NCBI GenBank assembly: GCA_943787295.1
Contig: CALSLW010000001.1
Coordinates: 701,501-765,500 of the forward strand
Reading direction: 5' to 3'
DNA length: 64,000 bases
Source: an uncultured Flavobacteriaceae bacterium
Lineage (GTDB): Bacteria; Bacteroidota; Bacteroidia; Flavobacteriales; Flavobacteriaceae
The notes beneath the pieces were generated by a model. That model was not told where the DNA came from and searched no databases. It worked only from the letters and a program-made list of their open reading frames with translations. Every line of letters begins with the position of its first letter. Position 1 is the stretch's first letter. The position numbers and the translations under genes were made by a program. Of the stretch, positions 26,340 to 35,428 are shown piece after piece.

Positions 26340-26361
26340 CTATCTTTTATACTTATCTTTG
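26330..26361 (+). promoter_or_regulatory. Promoter of the padR-pspC operon
   Basis: TTG at 26330-26332 and TATCTTTG at 26354-26361 are spaced by 21 bases, fitting the Bacteroidota TTG/TAnnTTTG consensus. The padR ATG at 26395 is 33 bases downstream. Confidence 0.65.
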
Positions 26362-26394
26362 CAAAAGAAAGTACTCAAATCAATACTAGCCTTT

Positions 26395-26721
26395 ATGAAC
26401 ATAGAGAACACAAAAGCACAAATGAGAAAAGGAATTTTAGAGCTGTGCATTTTATCAACAATTGATAAAAAGCCCAAATACTCCTCTGAAATTCTAAAAG
26501 GATTAAAAGAATCCAAGCTATTGGTGGTAGAAGGAACCCTCTACCCCTTACTCACCCGACTCAAAAACGCACAACTGCTTGAATACCGCTGGGAAGAATC
26601 TAATGCAGGCCCCCCTAGAAAATATTTTACCATCACTAAAGAAGGCAAAGCCTTTTTAAAAGAACTCAACACCTCTTGGAGTGACCTATCTAATGCCGTT
26701 AACACCCTAATCAAAAAATAA
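26395..26721 (+). CDS. PadR family transcriptional regulator
   Basis: 108 residues from the ATG at 26395 (MNIENTKAQMRKGILELCILSTID); the frame opens 12 codons earlier, but that part overlaps the promoter. The winged helix is clear: KYSSEILKGLKESKLLVVEGTLYPLLTRLKNAQLLEYRW followed by the GPPRKYFTITKEGKAFL wing. Members are usually repressors of the gene beside them, here the PspC-domain membrane protein 4 bases downstream. An operator/promoter with the -33 inside a palindrome lies upstream. Confidence 0.92.
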   Translation: MNIENTKAQMRKGILELCILSTIDKKPKYSSEILKGLKESKLLVVEGTLYPLLTRLKNAQLLEYRWEESNAGPPRKYFTITKEGKAFLKELNTSWSDLSNAVNTLIKK

Positions 26722-26725
26722 AATC

Positions 26726-28396
26726 ATGAATAAAACAACCAATATACACTTAGCACAAACTTTGTTTTCTTTAGATGAAAACGCCTATTCACTTCTCAAA
26801 AACTACTTAGAAAAACTCGAACGTTTATTTAAAAACACCGAGGGAGCAAAAGATATCTTAGAAGACATCGAAGTCCGAATTGCAGAATTATTCACCGAAC
26901 TCAAAAAAGACAATTTGTACGTCATTTCTGTTGCAGATGTAGAGCAAGTTATCGAAACCCTAGGCACTCCAGAAGACCTTGCTGGGGAAGAAGAACCTAC
27001 AGAAACTTCTTCTCAATACAATGGCTCTAAAAAGCTCTTTAGAGATCCAGACGATCGATTTTTAGGCGGGGTTGCAGGAGGATTAAGCCACTATGTAGGA
27101 CTCGACAGTGCCTGGATTAGGTTGATCATGCTAATCCTTTTCTTTTCATCTGTGGGCGGAGTTGTTCTAGTCTATATTTTATTATGGATTCTTATCCCAG
27201 AAGCAAAAACAACAGCCGATAAATTAATGATGAAAGGAGAACCCGTTAATGTCTCTACCATTAAAAAAAAGATCAAAGAAGAAATCGATCAAGTTGGAGA
27301 TAAAGTCAAAGATGTCGACTATGAAAATTTAGGGAATCAATTAAAAAAAAAGTCAAAAGATTTTTCAGATTTACTTCTTAAGTTAGCCAGAGGCGTGGTC
27401 AAACTGCTCACCCTGCTCATTGGGGTATTTCTACTCTTTATGTCAAGTATAGTGCTGCTAGTCATTTTTATTAGCACAGTCGTGGGAAGCGCATTTTCTG
27501 CAATGGTTCCAAAAGAAATCATGCAATTTGGCCTTTCTTTAGACATCCCAGTATTTATCTTAGGATTTTTTGCACTCTTGATCGTTGGGATCCCCTTTAT
27601 CTTTTTATTTACCCTGGGACTTCAACTTTTATCGCAAAATAAATCTGTCATGAGTAGACTTTCAAAACTGGTACTTTTGGGTCTTTGGATTTTATCCTTA
27701 ATTACCTTGATGGTGTTTGGAGTAATAGAGTCAAAATCTTTTGCAATAAATGCTAAAAGCACACAGAATATAGTATGGAAACAACAAACACAAGACACCC
27801 TTAAAATCTACCTCAACGAAGATCATAAGTATCGTGAAACTGTTACGGTTTTTAATCAGTTTACCCTGGTGGAAAATGAATCAGGAGAAAAGTATAGACT
27901 TGACAATAACATCCGTCTGTTGATTACAGAAAGTAAAGACAATACCCTAGCAATGACCATTGAAAAAAACGCAAAAGGATGGAGTCAATCAAAAGCCAGT
28001 AAAACCACCGAAGTAATTGACTACAACCTTGATTACTATGATAATAAATTGATGATCGATGATTTTTGGCTATCGCCTCTTAATCACAAGAACAACCCAG
28101 AAAGTGTAAGACTTAATTTAAGTGTCCCAGAAGGGAAATATCTTTTTATCGACAATGATCTTGGCGCTTTCTTATCACATAAAATCAAAAACAATCAAGA
28201 CTTTTATCGCAAACGAGTCGCTGGACATTTATGGCAAATGCAAAATGGAGAATTAATCTGTCAAGATTGCGATAAAATTAATGGAGAAATGCACTTTGAC
28301 GAGGATAGTCTAGAGATTAATCTCTCTGATGATAATACCGTGATCAAAGTCAACATAGACGAAGACGGCCTAGAAATCGAGAAAAAAGAGTACTAA
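26726..28396 (+). CDS. PspC-domain membrane protein
   Basis: 556 residues. An N-terminal segment with MNKTTNIHLAQTLFSLDENAYSLLKNYLEKLE typical of the flavobacterial group precedes a PspC domain at about residues 105-165 (KLFRDPDDRFLGGVAGGLSHYVGL, VYILLWILIPE). Further membrane segments lie at about 225-252, 272-303 and 314-333. The C-terminal 200 residues are probably extracytoplasmic beta-rich. Envelope-stress sensing or membrane protection is inferred from the PspC family. Cotranscribed with padR. Confidence 0.88.
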   Translation: MNKTTNIHLAQTLFSLDENAYSLLKNYLEKLERLFKNTEGAKDILEDIEVRIAELFTELKKDNLYVISVADVEQVIETLGTPEDLAGEEEPTETSSQYNGSKKLFRDPDDRFLGGVAGGLSHYVGLDSAWIRLIMLILFFSSVGGVVLVYILLWILIPEAKTTADKLMMKGEPVNVSTIKKKIKEEIDQVGDKVKDVDYENLGNQLKKKSKDFSDLLLKLARGVVKLLTLLIGVFLLFMSSIVLLVIFISTVVGSAFSAMVPKEIMQFGLSLDIPVFILGFFALLIVGIPFIFLFTLGLQLLSQNKSVMSRLSKLVLLGLWILSLITLMVFGVIESKSFAINAKSTQNIVWKQQTQDTLKIYLNEDHKYRETVTVFNQFTLVENESGEKYRLDNNIRLLITESKDNTLAMTIEKNAKGWSQSKASKTTEVIDYNLDYYDNKLMIDDFWLSPLNHKNNPESVRLNLSVPEGKYLFIDNDLGAFLSHKIKNNQDFYRKRVAGHLWQMQNGELICQDCDKINGEMHFDEDSLEINLSDDNTVIKVNIDEDGLEIEKKEY

Positions 28397-28460
28397 GATG
28401 ATGAAAAAGAGGAGGATAGAACTCTTTAAAAAAAAGCTACTACACTCAAAGATTTAATAG

Positions 28461-28468
28461 TATATTTG
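28461..28468 (+). promoter_or_regulatory. Bacteroidota -7 promoter element of the tRNA-Pro pair
   Basis: TATATTTG matches TAnnTTTG and ends 12 bases before the first tRNA. No TTG at the expected distance upstream. Confidence 0.6.
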
Positions 28469-28480
28469 CCTACCATTTTT

Positions 28481-28555
28481 CGGGGTGTAGCGTAGCCCGG
28501 TCATCGCGCCTGCTTTGGGAGCAGGAGGTCGCAGGTTCGAATCCTGCCACCCCGA
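28481..28555 (+). tRNA. tRNA-Pro, anticodon TGG
   Basis: Complete cloverleaf: acceptor CGGGGTG/CACCCCG, anticodon stem CCTGC/GCAGG with loop TTTGGGA giving anticodon TGG, T arm GCAGG-TTCGAAT-CCTGC, discriminator A. CCA is not encoded. Reads CCA and, by wobble, other Pro codons. Confidence 0.96.
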
Positions 28556-28569
28556 CAAAAAATGGACCA

Positions 28570-28643
28570 CGGGATGTGGCGCAGCCTGGTAGCGCACACG
28601 CATGGGGTGCGTGGGGTCGCAGGTTCAAATCCTGTCATCCCGA
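28570..28643 (+). tRNA. tRNA-Pro, anticodon GGG
   Basis: Cloverleaf with acceptor CGGGATG/CATCCCG, anticodon stem CACGC/GCGTG with loop ATGGGGT giving anticodon GGG, T arm GCAGG-TTCAAAT-CCTGT (last pair G-U), discriminator A. It is 14 bases after the first tRNA, so one transcript carries both Pro isoacceptors. Confidence 0.93.
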
Positions 28644-28714
28644 CTAAACAATAGGTTTTGTTTGGACATTTTAACCCCTGTCCTCTTAACCACTTTATCT
28701 TATCGAAAGACATC

Positions 28715-28741
28715 AAGGATGGATCACTCCATCCTTTTTTT
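28715..28741 (+). terminator. Rho-independent terminator after the tRNA pair
   Basis: AAGGATGGA-TCAC-TCCATCCTT is a perfect 9-bp stem with a 4-base loop, and a run of T follows. It lies about 70 bases after the second tRNA and before the sugar dehydrogenase gene. Confidence 0.9.
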
Positions 28742-28866
28742 ATTGCCAAATAAATCTATGATTTTCACTCCAATAAGAAAGAGCATTAAGCACAAAACAT
28801 TCTTTATTAAAAAACCTACAACAAATAAACTTCGCTTTTGTACATTTATACTTTAAGCATCTACTT

Positions 28867-29991
28867 ATGAAAAGAAAATTTCACTTTTTACTTTGCAGTT
28901 TTGCCGCACTTTCTTTTAGCTGTGACGCACAAGAAAACGGGCCAAAAATTCAAACCCCTAGTACAATTGACTACAGCTATGAAGTCGTTGCAGACAGTAT
29001 TGATATTCCATGGGGATTAACATTTTTAAATGACAACGAATTTCTAGTAACAGAAAAGGCAGGCATCCTCTATCATGTAGTTGACGGAGTTAAAAAAGAA
29101 GTCGAAGGGCTTCCTCCTGTTTATGTAAGAGGTCAAGGAGGTCTATTAGATGTCGCTATCGCACCAAATTATAGCGAGACAGGTATTATCTATTTCACCA
29201 CCAGCTCACCTCTGGGGGAAGAAAAAGGAGGACATACTGCACTCTATAGTACCCAACTAGAAGACAATAAACTCATCAATACAAAACTACTCTACAAAGG
29301 GGATTACAACACTAAAAAAGGACAACACTGGGGTTCACGCATTTCATTTGACGATCAAGGACATTTGTATTTCTCTATCGGTGATCGTGGAAACAGAGAA
29401 GTTAATCCACAAGATATTACCAGAGATGGTGGAAAAATCTATCGCCTAAACTTAGACGGAAGCATCCCAGCAGACAATCCTTTTGTCGATAATGACAACA
29501 ACAGAAAGGCAATCTACAGCTATGGTCATCGCAATCCGCAAGGAATGGTCACCCACCCAGAAACTGGAAAAATATGGGTTCATGAACACGGTCCTCGCGG
29601 CGGAGATGAAATCAACATTATTGAAACAGGAAAAAACTATGGCTGGCCTGTAATTACTTATGGTATAAACTATAGCGGAACTCCCATCACAGACATCACT
29701 AAAAAAGAAGGACTAGAACAACCTCTCTATTATTGGCTCCCTTCTATCGCCCCCTCTGGTATGGCTTTTTCTACATCAGAGGTTTATCCTGACTGGAAAG
29801 GAGATTTATTTGTTGGCTCTTTGCGATTTGAATACCTCGAAAGACTTGAGATTCAAAAAAACAAAGTGATAAAACGCGAAAAGGTGTTGGATTCTATTGG
29901 ACGGGTGCGCAATGTTGAAGAAGGTCCAGACGGATATCTCTATGTTGGGGTGGAAGGAAAAGGAATATTAAAAATTATCCCTAAATCTTAA
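28867..29991 (+). CDS. PQQ-type sugar (glucose/sorbosone) dehydrogenase
   Basis: 374 residues with a signal peptide whose LSFSC suggests a lipoprotein (Cys at 19). The six-bladed propeller carries the family motifs: DSIDIPWGLTFLNDNEFLVTEKAG, RGQGGLLDVAIAP, HWGSRISFDDQGHLYFSIGDRG and YSYGHRNPQGMVTHPETGKIWVHEHGPRGGDEIN. It would oxidise aldose sugars in the periplasm; some homologues work without PQQ. The cytochrome c gene begins 2 bases after it, a likely electron acceptor. Confidence 0.93.
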   Translation: MKRKFHFLLCSFAALSFSCDAQENGPKIQTPSTIDYSYEVVADSIDIPWGLTFLNDNEFLVTEKAGILYHVVDGVKKEVEGLPPVYVRGQGGLLDVAIAPNYSETGIIYFTTSSPLGEEKGGHTALYSTQLEDNKLINTKLLYKGDYNTKKGQHWGSRISFDDQGHLYFSIGDRGNREVNPQDITRDGGKIYRLNLDGSIPADNPFVDNDNNRKAIYSYGHRNPQGMVTHPETGKIWVHEHGPRGGDEINIIETGKNYGWPVITYGINYSGTPITDITKKEGLEQPLYYWLPSIAPSGMAFSTSEVYPDWKGDLFVGSLRFEYLERLEIQKNKVIKREKVLDSIGRVRNVEEGPDGYLYVGVEGKGILKIIPKS

Positions 29992-29993
29992 AG

Positions 29994-30392
29994 ATGCGTC
30001 TACTGTTTTCTATTTTGATTGGTTTTTTTAGCGGAATAAGCTTCAGCATTTATCAACAAAAACCCCTTGAACAAAGCATCGAAGACGGAAAAGAAATCTA
30101 TGCAGACTTTTGCTTGCAATGTCATCTAACCAAAGGGGAAGGAGTGAAAAACGCTTTCCCACCTTTAGCGAAATCTGATTATCTACAGGATATAGATAAA
30201 AGTATTCACGCAATAAAATTTGGCCTTAAAGGCCCCATAAAAGTCAATGGGGTTGCTTACAATGGCAATATGATAAATCAAGGTCTGGACGCAGAAGAAA
30301 TCGCCGATGTCATGAATTACATCTTACGTAGCTGGGGAAATTCTAGCGACGTGATTATTACTGAAGAAAAAGTTGCCTCAATCGAAAAATAA
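29994..30392 (+). CDS. Small c-type cytochrome
   Basis: 132 residues: N-terminal export segment (about residues 1-20), then a single heme-binding CLQCH near residues 36-40, and YNGNM near residue 82 that would supply the axial Met. It probably takes electrons from the sugar dehydrogenase encoded directly upstream and passes them to the respiratory chain. The C-terminus after about 105 is a short charged tail. Confidence 0.92.
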   Translation: MRLLFSILIGFFSGISFSIYQQKPLEQSIEDGKEIYADFCLQCHLTKGEGVKNAFPPLAKSDYLQDIDKSIHAIKFGLKGPIKVNGVAYNGNMINQGLDAEEIADVMNYILRSWGNSSDVIITEEKVASIEK

Positions 30393-30393
30393 A

Positions 30394-30702
30394 ATGTTCA
30401 TCTCTAATTTATTTCGTTTCTTTTCTAAAAAAGAAAATCTCTACAAGACGGCTTATGTGTTGATAGGGGGGTTATTTCTAATTTGGATGCTTTTTTTAGA
30501 CAGTCATTCCTGGTTAACCCACAAAGAGCTCAATGAAGAGATCGAACAACTCAAAAAAAGAAAAAACGATCTTCAAGAAACCATCGCGCGAGACAAAGCT
30601 GCAATCGACCAATTAGAAAATCTCGATAGTCTTGAAAAATATGCCCGAGAAAACTATGGTCATAAACGCAAGGATGAAACGATTTTTATTGTAGAAGATT
30701 AA
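30394..30702 (+). CDS. FtsB/DivIC-like septum formation protein
   Basis: 102 residues from the ATG at 30394; a TTG start 7 codons upstream would overlap the cytochrome gene. One membrane segment (about residues 17-35, YVLIGGLFLIWMLFLD) is followed by a coiled coil KELNEEIEQLKKRKNDLQETIARDKAAIDQLE and then the conserved LEKYARENYGHKRKDETIF. This order is that of FtsB/DivIC, which joins FtsL and FtsQ in the divisome. Assignment by architecture. Confidence 0.85.
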   Translation: MFISNLFRFFSKKENLYKTAYVLIGGLFLIWMLFLDSHSWLTHKELNEEIEQLKKRKNDLQETIARDKAAIDQLENLDSLEKYARENYGHKRKDETIFIVED

Positions 30703-30806
30703 GTCTTTTTTAAAACTAAAAAAATCGTTAAATTGTTAAAAAACCTCAAACAAATGCTTTTTATACCGCACGAATAAATTGTATTTTTAGAGACTAAAAT
30801 TTTCCC

Positions 30807-31571
30807 ATGGGTAAAGTAATTGCAATAGCGAATCAAAAAGGAGGTGTTGGTAAAACAACAACATCTGTCAACCTAGCCGCAGCCTTAGCTGTACTAGAGA
30901 AAAAAGTGCTTTTGATTGACGCTGATCCTCAAGCAAATGCAACCTCTGGATTGGGGATTTCTGTCGATGACAAAAAACTAGGAACCTATGAGTTGTTAGA
31001 ACACACAGCCACGATAGAGCAAACGATCCTCAAAACCAGCGTCCCTCATCTAGACATCATTCCATCTCATATCGATTTAGTCGCAATTGAAATTGAATTG
31101 GTCGATAAAAAAGAACGCGAATTTATGCTTAAGAAAGCATTAAAAACAGTGTCTGATCAATACGATTATATTTTAATCGATTGTGCCCCTTCCCTGGGAT
31201 TAATTACTTTGAACGCTTTAGCCGCTGCAAATTCAATCATGATACCCATTCAATGTGAGTATTTTGCGTTAGAAGGTTTAGGGAAATTACTCAATACAAT
31301 CAAAAGTGTCCAAAAAATACACAACCCCAATCTAGACATTGAGGGTCTTCTTTTGACCATGTATGACGCTAGATTGCGTCTATCCAATCAAGTGGTAGAA
31401 GAGGTAAAAAAACATTTTGGAGATATGGTTTTTAAAACCATTATCCAAAGAAATATCCGTTTGAGCGAAGCACCCAGTTATGGGGAAAATATTATTGAAT
31501 ACGATGCCACAAGTAGAGGAGCTCAAAATTATTTAAGTTTGGCAGAAGAAGTTTTAAAGAAAAACAAATAA
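30807..31571 (+). CDS. parA: ParA/Soj chromosome partitioning ATPase
   Basis: 254 residues. The deviant Walker A KGGVGKTTTSVNLA lies at residues 10-23, LLIDADPQANAT near 35 and YILIDCAPSLGL near 120. It works with ParB (next gene, 3 bases away) to separate the replication-origin region. Chromosomal location and gene order (parA-parB-DUF5683-dapB-lepB) fit flavobacterial chromosomes. Confidence 0.97.
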   Translation: MGKVIAIANQKGGVGKTTTSVNLAAALAVLEKKVLLIDADPQANATSGLGISVDDKKLGTYELLEHTATIEQTILKTSVPHLDIIPSHIDLVAIEIELVDKKEREFMLKKALKTVSDQYDYILIDCAPSLGLITLNALAAANSIMIPIQCEYFALEGLGKLLNTIKSVQKIHNPNLDIEGLLLTMYDARLRLSNQVVEEVKKHFGDMVFKTIIQRNIRLSEAPSYGENIIEYDATSRGAQNYLSLAEEVLKKNK

Positions 31572-31574
31572 CCC

Positions 31575-32468
31575 ATGGCAAAGTCAGGTAAAAAACCCGC
31601 TTTAGGTAGAGGACTCTCTGCGCTCTTGCAAGACCCAGATAATGATATCAAATCTGCCGAAGATAAAAATGCAGATCAAGTAGTAGGAAATGTGATTGAA
31701 CTAGCCATAGATCAAATAGAAGTCAATCCTTTTCAACCCCGAACACAATTCAACGAAGAAAGTTTAAAAGAATTAGCTGGCTCAATTCAAGAGTTAGGAA
31801 TCATTCAACCCATTACCGTTCGAAAAATCGGTTTTAACGAATTTCAATTGGTTTCTGGAGAACGTCGTTTTCGCGCAGCAAAAATGATCGGTTTAGCGAC
31901 TGTTCCTGCTTATGTAAGAATTGCAAATGATCAGGAGTCGCTAGAGATGGCCTTAGTGGAAAATATTCAACGTCAAGACCTTGACCCTATTGAAATTGGC
32001 TTGTCCTACCAACGATTGATAGATGAAATTTCACTCACACAAGAACAGCTTAGTCAACGAGTAGGGAAAAAAAGATCGACCATCGCAAATTATATGCGAT
32101 TACTCAAACTAGATCCTATTGTACAAACGGGCATGCGGGATGGTTTCTTGTCTATGGGGCATGGGCGTGCATTAATCAATGTAGAAAATCGAGAAGACCA
32201 ACTTGATTTATATCAAAAAGTGATCAAAGGAGATTTAAGTGTTCGTAAAACCGAAGCCTTAGTAAAAGACCTTAAAAAACCGCCAACAGAAAAAGAAGTT
32301 GTTCATACCCCACCTTATCTAGAAGAAGGAAAAGCAGACTTCGGACAGTTCTTTGGAGTAGACGTAAATATTAGCTTTAACAAAGACGGGAAGGGAATTA
32401 TTCATATTCCGTTTGAGTCTCAGCAAGAATTTAGCCGTATGAAAAAACGTTTAAAAGGTGAAGAATAA
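31575..32468 (+). CDS. parB: ParB chromosome partitioning protein
   Basis: 297 residues. The CTP-binding N-terminal domain shows NPFQPRTQFNEESLKELAGSIQELGIIQPITVRK and GERRFRAAKMIGL; the HTH is LTQEQLSQRVGKKRSTIANYMRLLKL at about residues 155-180. It binds parS sites and partners with ParA. Its last 11 bases overlap the next gene, which starts at a GTG. Confidence 0.97.
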   Translation: MAKSGKKPALGRGLSALLQDPDNDIKSAEDKNADQVVGNVIELAIDQIEVNPFQPRTQFNEESLKELAGSIQELGIIQPITVRKIGFNEFQLVSGERRFRAAKMIGLATVPAYVRIANDQESLEMALVENIQRQDLDPIEIGLSYQRLIDEISLTQEQLSQRVGKKRSTIANYMRLLKLDPIVQTGMRDGFLSMGHGRALINVENREDQLDLYQKVIKGDLSVRKTEALVKDLKKPPTEKEVVHTPPYLEEGKADFGQFFGVDVNISFNKDGKGIIHIPFESQQEFSRMKKRLKGEE

Positions 32469-33012
32469 AGCACTTCTTATCTTTTTATTGATTTTTTCTA
32501 TCCAAACTTATAGTCAAGATCGCACTGCCCTTGATAGCTTACCCAGAAGAGAACGAATAAAGAAAGATTACCTTACTCCTTCTAAAGCAGCTTTTTATTC
32601 TGCGGTAGTTCCTGGTTTGGGACAAATTCATACTAGACGCTACTGGACCTTACCTTTTATTTATGGTGGTCTAGCAACAGCAGGATATTTTTACAAAACG
32701 CAAAGCGATTCCTATAACCGTTATAGAACAGCTTACAAGCAAAGAATACGAGGAGATTTTTCAGATGAGTTCACTAACAAAATAGCCTTAAACAGCCAAT
32801 TAATTGAAGGGATGGAATTTCATAAAACCAATCGAGATTTTGCCTTAATGTGGCTCGTTGGGGGATACTTACTTAATGTATTAGACGCTAATGTAGGGGC
32901 ACATTTACTACAATTTAATGTAGACCAAGATTTAGCGTTTAAGCCCTATTTTAATCAAGATAATATTTACAGTGATCCTTCTGTAGGGATTGCCTTACAA
33001 ATTAAGTTTTAA
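32458..33012 (+). CDS. DUF5683 membrane/outer-surface protein
   Basis: 184 residues with an N-terminal signal sequence (MKNKALLIFLLIFSIQTYSQ) and a DUF5683-like core: LTPSKAAFYSAVVPGLGQIHTRRYWTLPFIYGGLATAGYFY and FALMWLVGGYLLNVLDANVGAHL. The Gly/Pro/His-rich VPGLGQI segment and two membrane helices are typical. The start is a GTG 11 bases inside parB. Function unknown; the conserved position between parB and dapB suggests a housekeeping role, but nothing shows which. Confidence 0.85.
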   Translation: MKNKALLIFLLIFSIQTYSQDRTALDSLPRRERIKKDYLTPSKAAFYSAVVPGLGQIHTRRYWTLPFIYGGLATAGYFYKTQSDSYNRYRTAYKQRIRGDFSDEFTNKIALNSQLIEGMEFHKTNRDFALMWLVGGYLLNVLDANVGAHLLQFNVDQDLAFKPYFNQDNIYSDPSVGIALQIKF

Positions 33013-33014
33013 CT

Positions 33015-33716
33015 ATGAAGATTGCATTACTAGGATACGGAAGAATGGGAAAAGCCATCGAAAAATTAGCAAAAGACCGCGACCACGAGATTGTGTATAT
33101 TCACGATAAAGATAGTGTTGAAGGAGATATTGCTAAAGCAGATGTTGCTATTAACTTTAGTATACCTACTGCAGCAGTCGACAATTTAAAAATAGCTTTT
33201 GACAATAATGTTCCGGTGGTTTGCGGTACCACAGGATGGCTTAATCAACTGTCTGAGGTGCACGATTATTGCAAGGCAAAGAAAAGTGGATTTCTCTATG
33301 CCTCAAACTTTAGCATAGGGGTGAATTTATTTTTTAAGTTAAATGAACTTACCGCTAAATTGATGAAAGGGCAAGAAAAGAATTACACTGCCCATCTTGA
33401 AGAAACACATCATTTTCATAAATTAGACGCTCCAAGTGGAACCGCAATAACACTAGCAGAAGGTATCGCTGCCCAAAACAATCATTATAAAAATTGGTCC
33501 ATGGATCCTGAAACAAGAGATCTTAAAATAAGTGCCTATAGAGAAGGAGAAGTCCCCGGCACACACTGTATCACTTATTCTTCTAACATAGATGAAATAA
33601 GCATAGAACACAAAGCGCATTCTAGACAAGGTTTTGCTCTTGGCGCGATCATTGCCGCAGAGTGGCTTCAAGGGAAAGAAGGCATTTTTTCCATGAACGA
33701 TGTTTTAAATTTATAA
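33015..33716 (+). CDS. dapB: 4-hydroxy-tetrahydrodipicolinate reductase
   Basis: 233 residues, the shorter bacterial form. GYGRMGKAIE at residues 7-16 binds NAD(P)H, VCGTTGW lies near 73, and the signature HHFHKLDAPSGTAITLAEGI (from about 135) contains the catalytic His and Lys. Acts in lysine and diaminopimelate synthesis. Part of the parA-to-lepB run with 2 bases to the gene before and 8 to the gene after. Confidence 0.96.
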   Translation: MKIALLGYGRMGKAIEKLAKDRDHEIVYIHDKDSVEGDIAKADVAINFSIPTAAVDNLKIAFDNNVPVVCGTTGWLNQLSEVHDYCKAKKSGFLYASNFSIGVNLFFKLNELTAKLMKGQEKNYTAHLEETHHFHKLDAPSGTAITLAEGIAAQNNHYKNWSMDPETRDLKISAYREGEVPGTHCITYSSNIDEISIEHKAHSRQGFALGAIIAAEWLQGKEGIFSMNDVLNL

Positions 33717-33724
33717 ATTGAATT

Positions 33725-35428
33725 ATGACAATACTACAATGGTTTATCTTTTTTATTGCAATTCAACTCATCCATTTTGGAGGAAGTTGGAAACTATACC
33801 AAAAGGCGGGAAGAAAAAGCTGGGAGGCACTTATACCAGTTTATAACGCAATCGTTCTAATGCAAATCATTAGACGCCCTAAATGGTGGGTGATTTTATT
33901 GTTTATCCCTATCATCAATTTAATGATATTCCCTGTTGTATGGGTAGAAACCCTACGCAGTTTTGGAAAAAATTCCAGCTTAGATACTGCTCTGGGCATA
34001 CTAACTTTTGGACTGTATACCTACACCATTAATTACAACAATGCGACCAGCTATCAAGCAGATCGCAGTCTAGTCCCACGAACCTGGTTTGGAGAGTGGA
34101 TCAGTGCATTATTATTTGCGATAACTGCTGCCACCCTAGTCCACAACTACTTTATTCAACCCTATATAATCCCTACAGGATCATTAGAAAAAACACTTCT
34201 TATTGGTGATTTTCTATTTGTCAGTAAATTCCACTACGGTGCACGACCCCCCATGACCGTACTAGCCTTTCCTATGGTGCATGATACCTTGCCCCTTGTA
34301 AAAACTAAATCCTACTTAGACTTCCCACAACTCCCCTATTTTAGGTTACCTGGATTTCAAAAAGTAGAGCGCAATGAAATTGTCGTGTTTAGTTGGCCTG
34401 CAGACACCGTACGTCAATTTTTCGTCAAAGAAAAAGGGGTGCGCAAACCTTTAGACAAAAAATCTAACTATGTCAAACGCTGTGTTGGTATCCCTGGAGA
34501 CACACTGTCTATCGTCGATGGTTTTGTTTATATTAATGGAGAAAGAAGCATTTTACCAGAGCGTGCTAAAACACAATATGTCCACAGCGTTTATAAAGCA
34601 AAAGGGGTCTCTGGTAGAAAATTATACCAAGAAGGCTTTAAAGATTTTACCCGCAAATACCGCATAGAGAACATCACCCAAGAAAGATATGATGCCATAT
34701 TACCTTATATCCACGGGATTTACTCTAATGATCGCGATAATTTTGTGGTGATTAGCCCTGCCGCAGGAATCCCAGTAAACATAGTGAACAAACAACGCTT
34801 AAAAATGAGCGAGCTGCTCGAAGCAAAAAAAGATTTACTATTAACAGTAGCTGAAGCAGAACAACTCAAAGATAAAGGGAGCTTTGATAGCATCGTCAGA
34901 CAGATTAATGATTCAAAAACCGCTAACACTAGCTTTTTCCCAAACAGTTTACCCTTTGACTGGAACGAAGACAACTTTGGACCCATTGTCCTTCCTAAAG
35001 CAGGTGTGACGATTGATTTAACAGCACAAAACCTGCCGCTTTACAAAAAGATTATTCGTGAATATGAAGGCAATCAACTGTCTAAAAAAGAGGGGGCAAT
35101 CATCATCAACGGAAAAGAAAGCACACAATACACTTTCCAGCAAGACTACTACTGGATGATGGGAGACAATCGTCACCGCTCAGAAGACAGTCGTTATTGG
35201 GGTTTTGTCCCAGAAGATCACATTGTAGGAAAACCGGTTTTAATCTGGTTTAGTATCGAGGGGATCAATGACGGAATTCGAAACTGGAGCATACGTTGGG
35301 ATCGCATAATGACTACAGTCAAAGGAGAAGGAAAAGCTTTCGCCTTTGGCCCATATGTCTTTGGTTTAATCTTGATATGGCAGGTGATCGTCTATATTTT
35401 GAGAAGAAAAAAAGCACAATCGGCATAA
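33725..35428 (+). CDS. lepB: Signal peptidase I, long Bacteroidota form
   Basis: 567 residues, far longer than the 320 of E. coli. Three membrane segments lie in the first 160 residues. The catalytic Ser is in YIIPTGSLEKTL, with Leu in place of the usual Met after it, and the Lys is in NYVKRCVGIPGDTLSI. The substrate-binding box MMGDNRHRSEDSRYWGFVPEDHIVGKP is near residue 480. The roughly 200-residue insert between the Lys box and this box is typical of Bacteroidota. A last membrane segment is at about 540-560. Stop overlaps the next start in TAATG. Confidence 0.95.
   Translation: MTILQWFIFFIAIQLIHFGGSWKLYQKAGRKSWEALIPVYNAIVLMQIIRRPKWWVILLFIPIINLMIFPVVWVETLRSFGKNSSLDTALGILTFGLYTYTINYNNATSYQADRSLVPRTWFGEWISALLFAITAATLVHNYFIQPYIIPTGSLEKTLLIGDFLFVSKFHYGARPPMTVLAFPMVHDTLPLVKTKSYLDFPQLPYFRLPGFQKVERNEIVVFSWPADTVRQFFVKEKGVRKPLDKKSNYVKRCVGIPGDTLSIVDGFVYINGERSILPERAKTQYVHSVYKAKGVSGRKLYQEGFKDFTRKYRIENITQERYDAILPYIHGIYSNDRDNFVVISPAAGIPVNIVNKQRLKMSELLEAKKDLLLTVAEAEQLKDKGSFDSIVRQINDSKTANTSFFPNSLPFDWNEDNFGPIVLPKAGVTIDLTAQNLPLYKKIIREYEGNQLSKKEGAIIINGKESTQYTFQQDYYWMMGDNRHRSEDSRYWGFVPEDHIVGKPVLIWFSIEGINDGIRNWSIRWDRIMTTVKGEGKAFAFGPYVFGLILIWQVIVYILRRKKAQSA

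Noticed and set aside
28397..28440. Hairpin AAAGAG...CTCTTT after the pspC gene as a terminator
   Set aside because: It is followed by A, not T, on the plus strand and has a 10-base loop.
28501..28749. An 82-residue open frame on the minus strand over the tRNA pair
   Set aside because: It is the reverse complement of two tRNA-Pro genes; its GMTGFEPATPRTPC-type wording is the well-known false protein made from tRNA antisense.
30373..30393. TTG start for the FtsB/DivIC-like gene
   Set aside because: It overlaps the cytochrome gene and the ATG at 30394 begins right after that stop and gives a normal N-terminus.
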